A stretch of 64,000 nucleotides of DNA. Source: Deroplatys truncata (Eukaryota > Arthropoda > Insecta > Mantodea > Mantidae). The notes under the pieces were generated by a model that was not told the DNA's origin, did no database searches, and saw only the letters and a list, made by a program, of their open reading frames with translations. The stretch covers positions 178,167,065-178,231,064 of the forward strand of contig CM060988.1 in NCBI GenBank assembly GCA_030765065.1, given 5' to 3'. The position numbers and the translations under genes are program-made. Below, one piece after another: positions 34,103 through 46,426 of the stretch; the first letter of the stretch is position 1, and every line of letters starts with the position of its first letter.

Positions 34103-34950
34103 TTTTACCTTCTCTACCATGTCCAAAGTAGGTAGAGAAAGTATTGCCTTCCACCAAAAAATCAATTCCGAGAATTCACCCGAAATACATGTTTTGAGGT
34201 CCCTGAATACAAATAAAACACTTTTATAAACATATCCGCGCGGGCGCGCGCGTTTATGAACAGCATAACTCAAAAACGAAGCTTGAGATGAACGCCAAAC
34301 TTGGTATTTGAGTTCAGTATCTTCCAAAGATGCGACAAGAAGATTTTCAAAAAAGTCAGCTAAACCCACCTACCATTTACATGCAGCATTTTTAAAAAAT
34401 TTTGATTTTCTAAAACACTGCTGTAATGATTTTGATTAAAATACCATATATGAAAAATATTTACATGACAAATAAGATGTATATCTTCAATTTTCTGGAA
34501 CAGCCTTTGAAGTCCTCTTCATTCGGAAGGAATTTTCTATTATCTTTTATAACTTGTAGACGAAAACGTACTACACAAAAAATGTATATCTCTATAAAAC
34601 ACACAATTTATTTCAAACAAGTCTTCTTGTGGCATAAGCTGTTTTTGAGATATCCGTTATTAAAGCTTCGAATTGTTAAATACTTATTCTTTTTAAGTCC
34701 CATAGATTTTCAATTGTTTGCGATGTCATGGAAACAGCATGGAATTTTAAGGCCAGCATATAGTGTCCAGCTCTTAAACATTTGACTATCGCTGTTCTCT
34801 TTGCATCTATAACGAAATGTGTAATGTAGCTATTTCTGTAAAGATTTATTAGGACTAAAATTTAGCAGATAGAAAAATAAGCTTTAGTAAGAATAGTTTG
34901 TACATCCACTAATAGAGTCGGTCATGCACATGTATCACATCAGTTTTTTT
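34103..34950 (+). repeat. HINE-B copy, full length
   Basis: TTTTACCTTCTCTACC start; the core is a CG-rich run (CGCGCGGGCGCGCGCG) instead of GT repeats. The body has CCAGCATATAGTG, and the 3' stem-loop is worn (CATGCACATGTATCACATC). Confidence 0.75.
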
Positions 34951-35195
34951 TGGGGGGGGGATTCGGGGGACCTCTACACTTGTAGGATCTATTCGCAGTA
35001 AAATAAATTTCAGTGTGGAAGTTTTTGAATGTACGCCTGTGCTTTATCTTTCGAAAGCGTTATCAACTGTCTAAGAGTCCCTTTAGGGAAAGTAAACCTT
35101 TTACTCCAAAGCGGCTTAGTTTGAAAGCTTTATGTTTTAGAGCGTGTAGTGGAATAGTTTTAACCCGACTAAATTAATGCATGATGTTCAAATCC

Positions 35196-35294
35196 ATTTT
35201 TGCTTTCTCTACCACTTATCATAATAAGCAGGGGAAGTATAGGAATCTAAAAATAGCATTTTTAGAACAAAATCTTTGTGTGTTGAACAGCATT
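35196..35294 (+). repeat. HINE 5'-end fragment
   Basis: TTTTTGCTTTCTCTACC, GCAGGGGAAGTAT, then a short deletion to the GTGTGTTGAACAGC core. Confidence 0.6.
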
Positions 35295-35475
35295 GGTCGT
35301 CACTTTTTAAAGCCGTGCCTTTAGCTTCAACATTTGCTGTTGAATTCTTCTGCCGGCTGCTATAATGGTGATTGACTGAGAAATGTAATGTAATCTAATA
35401 CTTGAACTACTTAAGCAAGTTGCCGACCGTTTGAAGATAAAGAATGAAACTGCTTATAAATCGTAGCATGGATAT

Positions 35476-36582
35476 TACGAGGGCGGATCGAAAAGTAACG
35501 CACAATAATTTTTTCTGCCTTGATATTGCAGCTGGAATGTTGCAATTTCACATAGATATAGTTTGAAGTTTTCACTACAGAGGGCATTTTTTGTTTTATG
35601 TGCAGCTCTAGCGAGAGAAGCGTGAACTACGCAACAAAATGGTGCGCATGATACTGTCGTCCACGAGTGAAGAGCAGAGAGGTGTGGTTCGATATTTATG
35701 GACCAAGGGCATAAATTGAGTGATATTCACAGGGACATGCGTGGCGTGTATGGGGATGACTGTGTGGACTGTAGCAATGTCTCCAGATGGTGTGTATTCT
35801 TCCTATAGGGCCGTGTGAACCTTAGTGATTTGCCACGCTCCGGGAGGCCGATAACAGTTGCAACCCCGCAGAAAGTCAGGGCATTGAAAGGGCAATTTTG
35901 AACGATCGGCGTGTGCAACTGCGAACCTTATTGCAACAGTTCAACATTTCCTATGATGCAGTGTACGATATTGTTCATGGCACGTTGAAATTTCGTCAAG
36001 TTAGTGCTTGCTGGGTGCCTAAGAACCTGACAGACAACCACAAGGGCCAGCGAATGATGACGAGCTTGGGTCACCTAACGCGGTACACTGCAGAAGGACA
36101 TGACTTTCTGAAAGGAATCGTCACTGGCGATGAGTCTTGGGCATACCACTACAAACCCGAAACTAAGCAGGCAAGTACGGAAACATGCTGGTTCACTAGT
36201 GAATAAAAAATTCAAAGTGAATCGATCTGCTAGGAATGTGCATCTAGAAAGAGGTGCTCTAGCACGCACATACTGTCCGGACCTTGCACCGTCGTACTTT
36301 CATCTTTTTGGTCCCATGAAGAAATTCCTGGCAGGCCAACGCTTTGCGACAGGTGCGGAAGTGAAATCAGCAGTCCGCAGATGGCCATACTCCAAGGAAA
36401 CGGACTTCTACGAACAGGGCATATTATAACTGGTATTACATTGGCAGAAATGTGTTGAGAAGCTTGGTGACTATGTCGAAAAGTAGGTAAAAGGTGTAGG
36501 TTCATTTGTGTTTTTTTTGTTTTAATTATTAAACTTTTTTGTAAAAAGATTACTGTGCGTTACTCTTCGATCCGCCCTCGTA
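35476..36582 (+). mobile_element. mariner with near-perfect inverted ends, internally deleted
   Basis: About 1.1 kb. Both ends read CGAGGGCGGATCGAA inward for ~28 bp with one mismatch, flanked by TA (35476-35477, 36581-36582). The well-kept ends suggest this is the youngest mariner here. Shorter than a complete element (~1.3 kb) because part of the transposase is gone. Confidence 0.9.
35639..36429 (+). pseudogene. mariner transposase, deleted and frameshifted
   Basis: Starts at ATG 35639-35641 (MVRMILSSTSEEQRGVVRYL). DNA-binding text continues in shifted frames (VYGDDCVD, LPRSGRPITVATPQKVRAL). Frame 35898-36206 carries DRRVQLRTLLQQFNISYDAV and first Asp in IVTGDESWAYHY. Frame 36130-36429 resumes with PDLAPSYFHLFGPMKKFLAG. 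The segment with the second Asp (HDN) is deleted and the third Asp is replaced by Tyr (PSYF), so no catalysis is possible. Confidence 0.9.
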
Positions 36583-36767
36583 TAACAATTGAATTTTTAT
36601 ACCTGCTAACTTGTGCAGTGTCAATTTTAAGTTTTAATCACTGTTTTCGCAATAAAGGAAACTAAAAGCGTAAATTGCCCTGAGTCCCAAAAATGCTTAC
36701 CGGCAAACCCCTCGCGTTTACCGCTACTCTTAGACGCTATGAACTGCCGATCACCGTGATGTCGACA

Positions 36768-37528
36768 TTTCAAGATGTCAAATGAAATTTATATTTTGAA
36801 CTTTCTGGGTATGTCTCCAAAAGTCATTTTCATTTTGAATGGCTTTCACATAACTGCTAAACCGCAAGAGAAAGACAAAAGTTTACTACACGAACAATGT
36901 AGATCTCGTTAACACACACAATTTATGCCATATACTTTATTTTTGTCATCCCCCATGGTGTAGTGGTTACCTTGCTAGCCTCCAGTTTCGGAGGTCGCGG
37001 GTTCAAGCCCGGCGGAAGTCACTGGATTTTTTCGGGCGTAAAAATCCTTACCATAGCTTCCTTCGGGAAAGAACCTCAAGTTGATAAAGAGGCTTCGGAG
37101 AAAAATTTCCGGTATTTCACGCCCGATATAGAATGAGACGCTAAGGGCCGCAGCAGTTACAGGGCTCCATAAATTAAAAAAACTGATATACATTTTTTTT
37201 GAGTAAACCATTTCCGCGATATTACATATTTGTTTGAATTTTCCAATACTCATACTTTTTCTGAAATGGGAATTCGTTATTCGTTTTATTTTTGTTCCTG
37301 GACATACAAGGAGAATGAAATGCGCCACATAGCAACCAGCTCTTAAAATATTTGACTATCGCTTAAAACCTACCATATTCATCTTGTACTTACAAGAGAA
37401 TTAGCAATAAGATAGTTTCTGCAAACGTTTTTCTCGATTAATATAAAGTAAATGGAGAATAAGCGTTTGTAAAAATAGTTTATACAAAGTAGAGAAAGAC
37501 ATTAGAGTGCAACACATTAGATTTTTTT
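36768..37528 (+). repeat. HINE copy (5' half missing) split by a SINE-A
   Basis: Runs from TTTCAAGATGTCAAATG to GTAGAGAAAGACATTAGAGTG and a worn stem-loop. Interrupted at 36945-37185. Confidence 0.75.
36945..37185 (+). repeat. SINE-A, full length, with target duplication
   Basis: tRNA-like head with A-box-like TGGTGTAGTGG and B-box GGTTCAAGCCC, then GGGCGTAAAAATCCTTACC, TCAAGTTGATAAAGAGGC, TTTCACGCCCGATATAG, and an A-rich end (CCATAAATTAAAAAAAC). The target duplication is ATATACTTTATTTTT (36930-36944) versus ATATACATTTTTTTT (37186-37200), inside a HINE. This is the cleanest SINE-A in the window. Confidence 0.85.
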
Positions 37529-38168
37529 AAAGCCGTTGTTTAATGCCAATGGTCCTAGGCCATTAAGTGTTTAGTTTACATCGTGCCACACAAGCATTGT
37601 ATGCAAGAGAATGTTTGCTGCTAATTTTGGAACATAAAGGTGTTACCAAATCGTTTTCCTTGCAGTATTCAAGGAAATAAAAGGTGAACCTTCTCTCATG
37701 CAGCAGGCCAGCCTTCGACTTCCGTAAACAGGAAAATTACTCGTCATTCACATATATAGCGGCAGTGATGACCTCAGCAGTGGGTCATGCAGACAAGGTC
37801 CTTAATCAGAGGCCCTGTACACTCCTTGACCACAAGTGATTGAAGCCAATTGCTACGCTGAGGTGTATTACAAACCAAGAGATACGAATCTTCAACTTCC
37901 TGCTGCGAGGCCGAAGGTATGAAAGGCTAAACCGACTTTTGTTTGACGTGTTAGACTTTAACGAAGTCAGTAAATCAAGCTGAATTTTCGGTTTATCAAT
38001 TCAGCGCCGGCGGTATTACACCACAAGTACGATAGCGTCTAAAATATGGACAAGTGAAGAATCTTGAGCAAAATTGCGGAAGGGGTCCGTTTGCATTTGA
38101 TTTGTTCCTTGTTTGTGGTTGAGGAATAAAGTTATATATTGAATTTACGCCGACATTCTGTTCAAATA
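37529..38168. other. Unassigned interval
   Basis: Nothing recognised. Confidence 0.4.
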
Positions 38169-38774
38169 TTTTTACTTTCTCTACCAGGTATAGTAAGTAG
38201 GGGAAGTACTGTATTCCACCCAAAACTTCTATGTGGACATTTTACCGGAAATATATGTTTTGAGACCCCTGAACCCCCAAAAAATTGTAGTTCAAAAAGA
38301 ATCCCCCCACCCCACTATCCTTTACATGGAACATTTTTGGAAAATTTTGATTTTCTAAAAAAATTCTCTAACGATTTTGATTAAACTACCACATATTAAA
38401 GATGCTTACATGAAAAATATATATTATCTTCAATTTTCTGGGAATAGCCTGCGAAGTCCTCTTCATTCGGAAGGAACGTTTATAACCTAATATAACTGGT
38501 AAACGTTAAACCATAGACGAAAAAGCAGCATACAAAAATAGGTCTCTTTAAAACACTTAATTTATTTCAAGTAACTTTTTTTTTGGCAGAAGCCACTTCT
38601 AAGATATCATTTATTAAAGTTTGGAAGTGTTCGTTTCTTGGTCACTCTTGAAGTCCTGTCAACATTCAGTTGTTTCTCGCGATGTCATGGAAACAAACAT
38701 TTGACTATCGGTATTTATACCCAATAATACATGTACAGGGTAGAGAAAGTCGTGTGAATGTTACACATTGGATT
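38169..38774 (+). repeat. HINE-B copy, internally shortened
   Basis: TTTTTACTTTCTCTACC start. The GT core is deleted (TTGTAGTTCAAAAAG joins directly to the CCCCACCCC block). The 3' stem-loop (GTGTGAATGTTACACAT) is present. Confidence 0.75.
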
Positions 38775-38973
38775 GTTTTTACTTTCTCTGCAAGAATTTT
38801 ATTGCATTTCACTCAAACAGTCCATATCGATATTTCAGCGAAAATACACGTTTTGAGGCTCCTTGAATTCAAAAGAAGCAGTTAAAGAAAGCGCCTGTGT
38901 CTGTATGTATGTGAACAACATAACTCAACAAACGAAAATACCAATTTATATTTAAGTTCAGCATCTTTCATAT
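38775..38973 (+). repeat. HINE 5' part in tandem with the previous copy
   Basis: Starts TTTTTACTTTCTCTGC immediately after the 3' stem-loop of 38169-38774, same orientation. It breaks off after the GTGTCTGTATGTATGTG core at TCAGCATCTTTCAT. Confidence 0.7.
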
Positions 38974-39610
38974 TGGATCTTACGATATTGTGATTACTGC
39001 CAGTGAAATGAGGTTGATGTGCCGAAGCTACACTAAATGGGGCCATCAACGAAATGAAGACATCCTACAACAACTGGGAATGGAGCCTGTCATGCAACAT
39101 ATTCATCAATATCAAGAAAATTAGTTCCATCACGTCAAACCCATGCCCAGAAGCATGATCGCCGAGCGTTCTTGAGCCACAGACTATCAGGAAAAGATCA
39201 CTGGGTCGCCCTGTGAAGATATTTTGAATTAGAGATTTTTTATTTATGGACGCTCTTTAACTACTATGGTTCTTAGCGTCCCGCTCTATATTGGGCGGTA
39301 ATTTTGCTTAGAGGCCTCTATCAGGCTTGAGGTTCTTTTACGTGCCGTAAATCTACGACCACTGGCTTTACTTTCCTTCTGAAGGAAGTCATGCTAAGTA
39401 GTTTTACGCCCGAAATGTAACCCACGGTCTCGGGAACCAGACCACGGAGAACGACTGAAGAGATGTTGGGAGAATTTTATGTAGACCTTAACAGTCCTAT
39501 CGTGATTGGTAGCCCATACCTTATCGCCTAGTGCAGGACACGCCTTTGTAAGGGTTAAAAGCTAAGCGGAAAACTTGATGAGCGCCCAGGTTAGCGAAAC
39601 GTAGAATGTG
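38974..39610 (+). mobile_element. LINE C-terminal remnant, split by a SINE-A
   Basis: Plus text RNEDILQQLGMEPVMQHIHQ, followed by a basic stretch and RSLGRPVK, resembles the end of LINE ORF2 proteins (N-EI---LG-EP---I----L-W-GH--RM ... RGRP-K-W). After the SINE (39234-39417) similar text may continue (RPWRTTEEMLGEF). Frameshifted and decayed; clade unknown. Confidence 0.5.
39234..39417 (-). repeat. SINE-A, head missing
   Basis: The minus strand reads CATTTCGGGCGTAAAACTAC, GTCGTAGATTTACGGCACG, AGCCTGATAGAGGCC and CTAAGAACCATAGTAG. 5'-truncated before the tRNA head. Confidence 0.75.
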
Positions 39611-39901
39611 CAGTGTGAGAATATTTTCAGGGGGTGCAAATTAAAGCTTGAATGGTATTCATTAAATACATAGCAAGGCAGCACTTTATAACAAAAAATA
39701 AACAGAGCTATATTCTCACAGTGATATCAATGCTTGCTGCTGCACATAACTAGATAATAAATAAATATGCTTTCCCTCTAATTCAAACTATAATTGGTTA
39801 ATATACCTTTACTAACATATTGCTGATCATAGGAATACAACAGGATTATAAACAAAAATATAAAGAAATTGTATTACCATAATATATATGTCATATTCGG
39901 T

Positions 39902-40823
39902 TGAAGTCGAATATTTTTTTGTAGTTGGAAGATGCTTCATGTTTATCTGCACAACGTATGGGAGCCAATTTGTTGCCGTCACTTCGTGTTATCTATTGTT
40001 GGGTACCTGTTATTGTATTAATAGTTTGAATGTTGGGTTCTTTGTCCTCCGGCTAGCTATTATTACTACTCAGTCGAGCATATCTCTTGAACAGGGTGTG
40101 TAAACGGAAAGGATTTGTTACTGAAAGATAACACTTATAAAAGAATTTGTTTTTACACTTTTATTACCGTCACAATTAGTTAATTTCACATACTGACTCT
40201 TGATACACGCCAGACTGAAACTGTTATATTTTCTAATACCACTATAATCACTTATTTATTGCACGTTATTAATTCGCGTATTTCACATTTATAACTAAAT
40301 TTACAACGCAAGAGATTTTGTAGAATTGCGCGACGTATAACGCGTGAACGATTCTCTTAAACTGTGCGACGTATAACCTTTGTATGATTCTATTGGACTG
40401 AGCGACGTTTACCTCGTGAATTATTCTGTCAAACTTCGCGTTACCGTCTCTGGCACGGAATTTATACTCCCACACCCCAATATGCCTAAACATTATAACA
40501 GAACTGTTATTGGTTAATAAAGCGCGCCAACATTAGCGTCTATTTTTATATCCAATCAAAATTACGAACACAAATGCTCTGGGGAAGAAATTCCCTCCAT
40601 TTCTACAGAAAAGCGCGCTAATCTGACGTCATTTGCTTGCCTCTTCTAATTAATAAACAACTCACCCCCTCGCTCATTGTTGTCAGTTTCAGTGAGGTCG
40701 TGTAAACTTATTTCCAAACAATGCTTATAATTAACAAACATCTCAAATCATTGTCATACAATAATGCTAATTTACACTACAATCACTCTGGCATTTAATG
40801 TTGTGATATAAAATACTGCGTCA
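39902..40823 (+). mobile_element. Solo LTR, family B (fossil)
   Basis: 922 bp, TGAAGTCG...ATACTGCGTCA, with a perfect 4-bp duplication CGGT (39898-39901, 40824-40827). It shares GGGAGCCAATTTG near its start and the ATACTG-GTCA end with family A, so A and B are sister families. No internal region is present. Confidence 0.8.
40624..40631. promoter_or_regulatory. CRE-like palindrome in LTR-B
   Basis: TGACGTCA, about 190 bp before the LTR end, at the same place as in the second LTR-B copy. Confidence 0.45.
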
Positions 40824-42639
40824 CGGTAAACCATATAAATATACATATTTATCTCTAGTTTCTAAACATGATCAGACAATTATAACAAAAGAGTAATTTG
40901 CATTTAGTAAATGAATATAATCATCTGGGGATGCTTTACGTGGAGTGCCCAATTTCTGACGAGAACGTAGATCGTCTTCCCCACTTTCCTGGAGTATTTT
41001 TATCCAGTAATTTACTATAAAACACTTTTATGTACAGCCATTGTAATTGCTGTAATAGTGCGACCAGTCTCCCAATACCCACCATACGTCAGCTAGTATG
41101 CGGCATAACTGGTGCTGAGACAACAAAAATGTTTTGGTTTCAATAACACCAGAAGTAGAAAAGGCCCTCAACCTCCCCTCATTTCCCCCTTATTGCTATG
41201 TTATCAAGCCACACGCTCTGTGATAGGTAAAGTAATGGACACCCTCAACAGACCCCAGAACACGTTACAAAATTCGCCGGAGATCTTTGACGTTCTTTGT
41301 ACTATACGTACGCTCGTAAAATTGGCACCTATTTGCGGTCGATCTACCAATTTAATGTCATATTGTGAATCATACATCACCAAATAGAGAAATTCTGCAC
41401 TGCTATTTAAGGTAATTGTAAGGCATTTTTCACCTGCACTTTATGCCGTCTCTTTGTATTTTTAGTACTTTAAAATGCGTTTTTAGAAGAATAAAAATCA
41501 AATTATCAAAGAACTATGGAAATATAAAATATTAAAAGCTATAATTTGGTAATTAGTAGCGTATCATTACTATATATCCTTGAGAAAATCACATTCAACT
41601 TGGGCAGAATCTTTATAAACAGCAAATAATAAACGATGCACCACTCTTCGCATTTCACTATTCCATTATATTGCGTTAAACTAACGTGTTTTTGTTTCCC
41701 CCTTCCGTTTTTGCTTTCTCTTGGATAATTCCTTAGAGATCCTTTCATTCCTTCCTCCTTCCCTCCCTCATACACTACTGTTTAACACCCGGGTAGCCTT
41801 AGCTGTTTCTTTTACTGCCTTACTAACGCTCGTTTTACTTGAATAATAATCTAACACATTCATTACTACTTTGCATTTCATCTTATTTGCCAACATTTCG
41901 TCTCTTCCTAGCTCCTCCCTCCATAACCATAAATATTTACGTAAAACGTTAAACAAATAACCTACATAACACTTCACATTGTTCCACTCGCTATAAATGT
42001 AGACACTTCCTTACAACTGATATTAATCTATACTGCCTTCTGCTTCGCGCCTGGCCTGTTAGCTCAACATATGGATGACTTTTGCTCCTCATATATAATG
42101 AATGCAATATGTTATAGGATTCCGGTTTCTTTTAAAAACTGTCTCCAACCCTCCTCAACAGGTTCTTTTGCTTGGTCCCCGTTGTAAACCCCAAAACAAA
42201 AAAGTTTCTGGCTTAGTAACTTTTCTACAACATAGGTATAGAAGTTTCCGAAAAGATTCAATTTGAAAATTATAACGCTCGTCTTATTAAAGGTAGAGGA
42301 TTCAATCTGGGCAGGTATCAGCACATTAGTTTAGTCTAGCTAAGTAAAGTGTTGCGTTCTATCCTTTGGCTTATTAGTTACTGCATAATAAGTATAGAGG
42401 CTTTAGAAACTTTTGGCCACAGAAACCTATAAAGGTTCTAAAAATGGCATAATCTTATAGAGAAAAATATTCTGCATGTATTAAAAGTTGAAATTTATAA
42501 CAATTGAATATTTATACTGTTTTTACTAATTAAAAACTTGGCGACAGCGTGAGAATAGAAAAGGACGGAGCTAATGACAACATGTATGCGTTCGATAAAG
42601 ACAGAGATATCTCATTTACCATCATACTGTCTTTTAAGG
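40824..42639. other. Unassigned interval with possible coding remnant
   Basis: On the minus strand 41977-41539 two overlapping frames (KYLWLWREELGRDEMLANKM; GGKEEGMKGSLRNYPRESK) are lysine-rich like an AT-rich LINE ORF, but no diagnostic motif is seen. The rest has no recognisable feature. Confidence 0.3.
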
Positions 42640-42716
42640 CTGAAACAAGCTATAGAAAAATAAGCTTTTATAACAATCGTTTGGGTAAGTCATGAAAATG
42701 CAAAACATCGGATTTT
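42640..42716 (+). repeat. HINE 3'-end fragment
   Basis: AAATAAGCTTTTATAACAATCG, GGTAAGTCATGAAAATG and CATCGGATTTT. Cut by the LTR that follows. Confidence 0.5.
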
Positions 42717-42724
42717 CGGGGGGG

Positions 42725-43550
42725 TTGTCGCAGTAATCTGTTCGTGTTATCTTATTTGCTGAGCGCCTGTTATTGTTTTATTATTTTTTTTAAAATTTGG
42801 GTTTTTTGTCCTCTGGCTAGCTATTATTACTCAGTCGAGCAAATATCTCTGAGCAGGGTGTGTAAACGGAAAGGAGTTGTTACTAAAAGATAACACCGAT
42901 AAAAGAATTTATTTTTACACTTTTATTGCCGTCACACTTAATTAATTTCACATCTGTAATCTTTATACACGCCTGAATGAAACTGTTATATTTCCAAATG
43001 TAATTACTGTCGTATTAGTTGCTGCGTACTTCACATTTTGTAACTAACTTTACGACGCAAGAGATTCTTCCAAACTGTATGACATTCACCTCACGAGAGA
43101 TTCCTGAAGACTGCGCGACGTGTATCTCGTGCATGATTCTGTAGAACTGTGCGATACTTGTTTTTGGCTCAAGAATTTATACTCCTCCCCGAAATGCCTA
43201 AACATTATAATAGAGTGCTATTGGTTACAAAATCGCGCCAACATTAGCGTCTGTTTTGTCAGCCAATCATAATTACTAACACATATGCTCTAGGGAAGAT
43301 ATTCCCTCTATTTCTAAAGAAAAGGCACGCTACCCTGACGTCATTTGTTTGTCTCTTCTTAGTGATAAACAACTAACCCCCTCGCTTCATTGTTACCCGC
43401 TCTATTGTCAGTTTCAGTGAGGCCGTGTAAACTTATTTCCTAACAATGCTTATGGCTAACAAGCATCTAAAATCTTTGTCATACAATAATTTTAGTTTAC
43501 ACTACAATCACTCTGGCATTCACAGTGTTGTGATATAAAATACTGCCTCA
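42725..43550 (+). mobile_element. Solo LTR, family B, shorter at the 5' side (fossil)
   Basis: Aligns with 39902-40823 from GTTCGTGTTATCT to the end ATACTGCCTCA. The first ~100 bp are lacking and no matching flank duplication was found. Confidence 0.7.
43336..43343. promoter_or_regulatory. CRE-like palindrome in LTR-B
   Basis: TGACGTCA conserved at the same LTR position as 40624. Confidence 0.45.
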
Positions 43551-44043
43551 AGGTTCAACCCAATGCCGCCGTGGACTTAAAGGTAGCGTACAGAAGTGAG
43601 AGAGGCGGAAAGGAGTGTTTTCCCCGAATTCTACGCTATGAACATCAGCTCAGCTATCACAGTAGATGAGTTCTTCAGCAGATGTCACTACATTCGCTTG
43701 TGATGAAAGAAGTCTCACCATAAAAAGCGCTACAGAGATACCGCCTGATTGCTCACTGCTACCAACTTAACGAACTTATCTGAGGAAAGTCTAGCATTCA
43801 TCAGCGAGAGTAAACATCGCCTCACCTGGTTAGTTGGCTCTTTGACACGTCATCAGCTGATGAGGTTTGTTCCCCCTCACCGTCCCTCATATTCCTCCCA
43901 GGGAGAAGAGATGCCTGCTTCATTTGGAATTCTGTGTATGTCACAGAAACTGTATTAAACACTTACAGCAGGCTAATGCGACACGTGTGCGAGGCTTGCA
44001 TTAACAGTATTGGAATCAATCATTATCAATGCAATCATCTTAG
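43551..44043. other. Unassigned interval
   Basis: Nothing recognised. Confidence 0.4.
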
Positions 44044-44115
44044 AAGAAAAACTACATTCCATACAAACATTCGATGTAGACATTTCAATAGAAATATATG
44101 TTTTGAGGCCCTCTG
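44044..44115 (+). repeat. HINE 5'-end fragment
   Basis: CTACATTCCATACAAACATTCG, GACATTTCAATAGAAATA and GTTTTGAGGCCC, then the minus copy starts. Confidence 0.55.
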
Positions 44116-44769
44116 AAAAAGTTCTGATGATACATTCACATGATTTTCTCTTCCCCCACATTTCGTTATACATACAGGGAACAGTGATAGTCAAATGTTT
44201 AAGACCTGGACGCTATATGCTGACCTTAAAATTCCATACCGTTTCCATGACATCGCGAGAAACAACTGAATGTTGACAGTACTTTAAAACAATGATCAAG
44301 TAATGAACAACTAGAAACATTAATAACGTATATCTCAGAAATGGCTTATGCAACAAAAACGTTATTTGAAATAATTTGTGTTTTAAAGAGATCTACATTT
44401 CTTGTGAGTATTTTTCTTCTATCGCTTAACAGTTGTACAAGATTATACAAAACTCCTTTGAATTTGTCATGTAAATATCATTAATATATGATATATTAAA
44501 CAAAATCTTTATAGCCATTTTTAGGAAATCAAAATTTTCGAAAAATATTCCATGTGAAGGGTAGTTTGGAGTGGGAGGATTTCTTGAAAATCCTCGCATC
44601 TTTGATAAACACTGAACGTAGATACCATGTTTGGTATTTATCCAAGACTTTGAGTTATGCTGTGCACAGAAACACACACACACACACATGAAACTATTAG
44701 GCCTCCTGAAACTAAAACTGGAACGCAATACCTTCTCTACCTATACAAACGTGGTAGAGAAAGTAAAAA
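44116..44769 (-). repeat. HINE-B copy
   Basis: Left GTTCTGATGATACATTCACATG, body CTATATGCTGACC, (CA)10 core at about 44670-44689, right ACGTGGTAGAGAAAGTAAAAA. Confidence 0.8.
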
Positions 44770-44770
44770 C

Positions 44771-45287
44771 TCTTGTGTTACACTCACATGACTTTTTCTA
44801 CTCTTGTACAAACGCTTATTCTCTATCTACTTCATGTTAATCGAGATAAACATTTGAAGACTTATTGCTAATTTTCTAGTAGATGCAAGGGGAATTGGTA
44901 GACTTTAAGCGATAGTCAAATCTTTTAAGAGCTGGTTGCTATGTGGCGCAGTCCATTCTCTTTGCATGTCCAGGACAAAAAAACGAATAAGGAATTCCCA
45001 TTTGAGAAAAAATATATGTATTACAAAATTCAAACAAATACCAAAATGGTTTTGACTCAAAAAAGTGTATTAAATAAACTGTGTGTTTTAACGAGATCTA
45101 CATTTTTGTGTAGTAAAATTTTGTTTATCTCTTACGGTTTACCAGTTATGCAAAACTCATTCAAATGAAGGGGTCTTTTGGAGACATGAAAATTCAATAT
45201 ATACATTTCATTTGTCATAAAAGTGCCTTAAACATATGATATTTAAATCGTTAGCCGTTTTTGAGAATATCAAAATTTTGGAAAATG
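44771..45287 (-). repeat. HINE-A copy, 5' side truncated
   Basis: Starts GTGTTACACTCACATGAC directly after the previous copy and stops at TTTTGGAAAATG, before the core. Confidence 0.75.
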
Positions 45288-45388
45288 ATTATGTCGATTA
45301 ACATGAAGTAGATGGAGAATAAGCGTTTGTAAAAATAGTTTGTACAAGAGTAGAAAACGTCGTGTGAGTGCAACACATCAGATTTTTA
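45288..45388 (+). repeat. HINE-A 3'-end fragment
   Basis: CGATTAACATGAAGTAG, GTACAAGAGTAGAAAACG, stem-loop and T-run. It faces the preceding copy. Confidence 0.7.
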
Positions 45389-46009
45389 TTTCTATCATAT
45401 GAATTTAGTCTTTCAAATTATAAAAATGGCTGTTCTTCATTGTCTATTTTCCTTAACAAAGGGCCGAACTGCAAAGTTACCATGGAAACATCAACTGCTG
45501 GCGAAGGATGGCTTTGTGACCTCAGATTCGGTGTGACACCCCTGATTTACATAAAGACCTTTGGGATACGGGAGGGGATGCCTGTTTGTATATACAGTAG
45601 CGGCTTGAAACTTGAGCATTAAGGGATGCAGGAGGTTGCGCATGGCGGGGGTGGAAGACCCAGGATCTTACCGTATGGTAATAGAGCTCGGGATTCCCAG
45701 AGAAATGTAATTAAAGTTTCAAATATGCACAGATACTCCTGCCAATCTTATTACCTTATATCCTGTATACGAGCGAGCAATATTGCGTCGAGCGTTATCC
45801 TGTTTTCATCTGTATATACGCTTTTAGCGGTGTAATGTTCGAACCTCTTTATCTCGTGCGTGTCATAGTATAGTGATTATATACGCTGGCGTGTGCTGAC
45901 GTAACGTAAGCAGGGATTTTCTTAACGTGTGGGATACCATTACAGTGCCAGTGTTCTCATGTGTCTTAATATAGGAAAATTTGGCACTTCTTAAAATGTA
46001 CAAGGTTTT
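45389..46009. other. Unassigned interval
   Basis: Nothing recognised. Slightly GC-richer at 45440-45700 with short ORFs lacking domains. Confidence 0.35.
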
Positions 46010-46415
46010 GTTTTAACTTTTCCTGCAACGTACTTACAGTAAGTGTAGGAATTACTTTATTTCATCCAAAAGTGCGATACCGAGGTTTTGCAGGAAGTAC
46101 CCGTTTTGAGGCCCCTTAAACTAATAAAATAGTCAATTTTAAAAAAGGTTCTCGTGCACTTGTGTATGTCTGTGAACGAAAAGTAGATTAACTACGAAAC
46201 AAGGATATGACCCTAAACTATCCTTTACATAGAATAGTTTTCGTTATTTTGGTTTACTCAAAAATGGCTCTAGGGATTTTGATTAAAATATATGTTTAAG
46301 TTACTTTCATGACATATAAAATGTACCTTTTGCATTTTTCTTGGAATACCCTGTAAAGCACTATTTATTCTGAATGTATAACTGGTAAACCTTAAGAGAT
46401 GAACTCAGTATCGAT
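46010..46415 (+). repeat. Old HINE copy, 3' truncated
   Basis: CTTTTCCTGCAACGTAC, AAAGTGCGATACCGAGG, GTGTATGTCTGTGAACG core, ending near AACCTTAAGAGATGAAC. Confidence 0.6.
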
Positions 46416-46426
46416 ATGCGAAAACT

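Noticed and set aside
33917-34369. A 150-codon minus ORF
   Set aside because: It translates the HINE core microsatellite (CVCVCVC, RACVRACV) plus HINE flanks; it is not a protein gene.
40824-42639. A host gene between the two family B LTRs, or the internal region of an LTR element bounded by them
   Set aside because: No retroelement motif occurs between them, and 39902-40823 has its own 4-bp duplication, so it is a solo LTR rather than one end of a pair.
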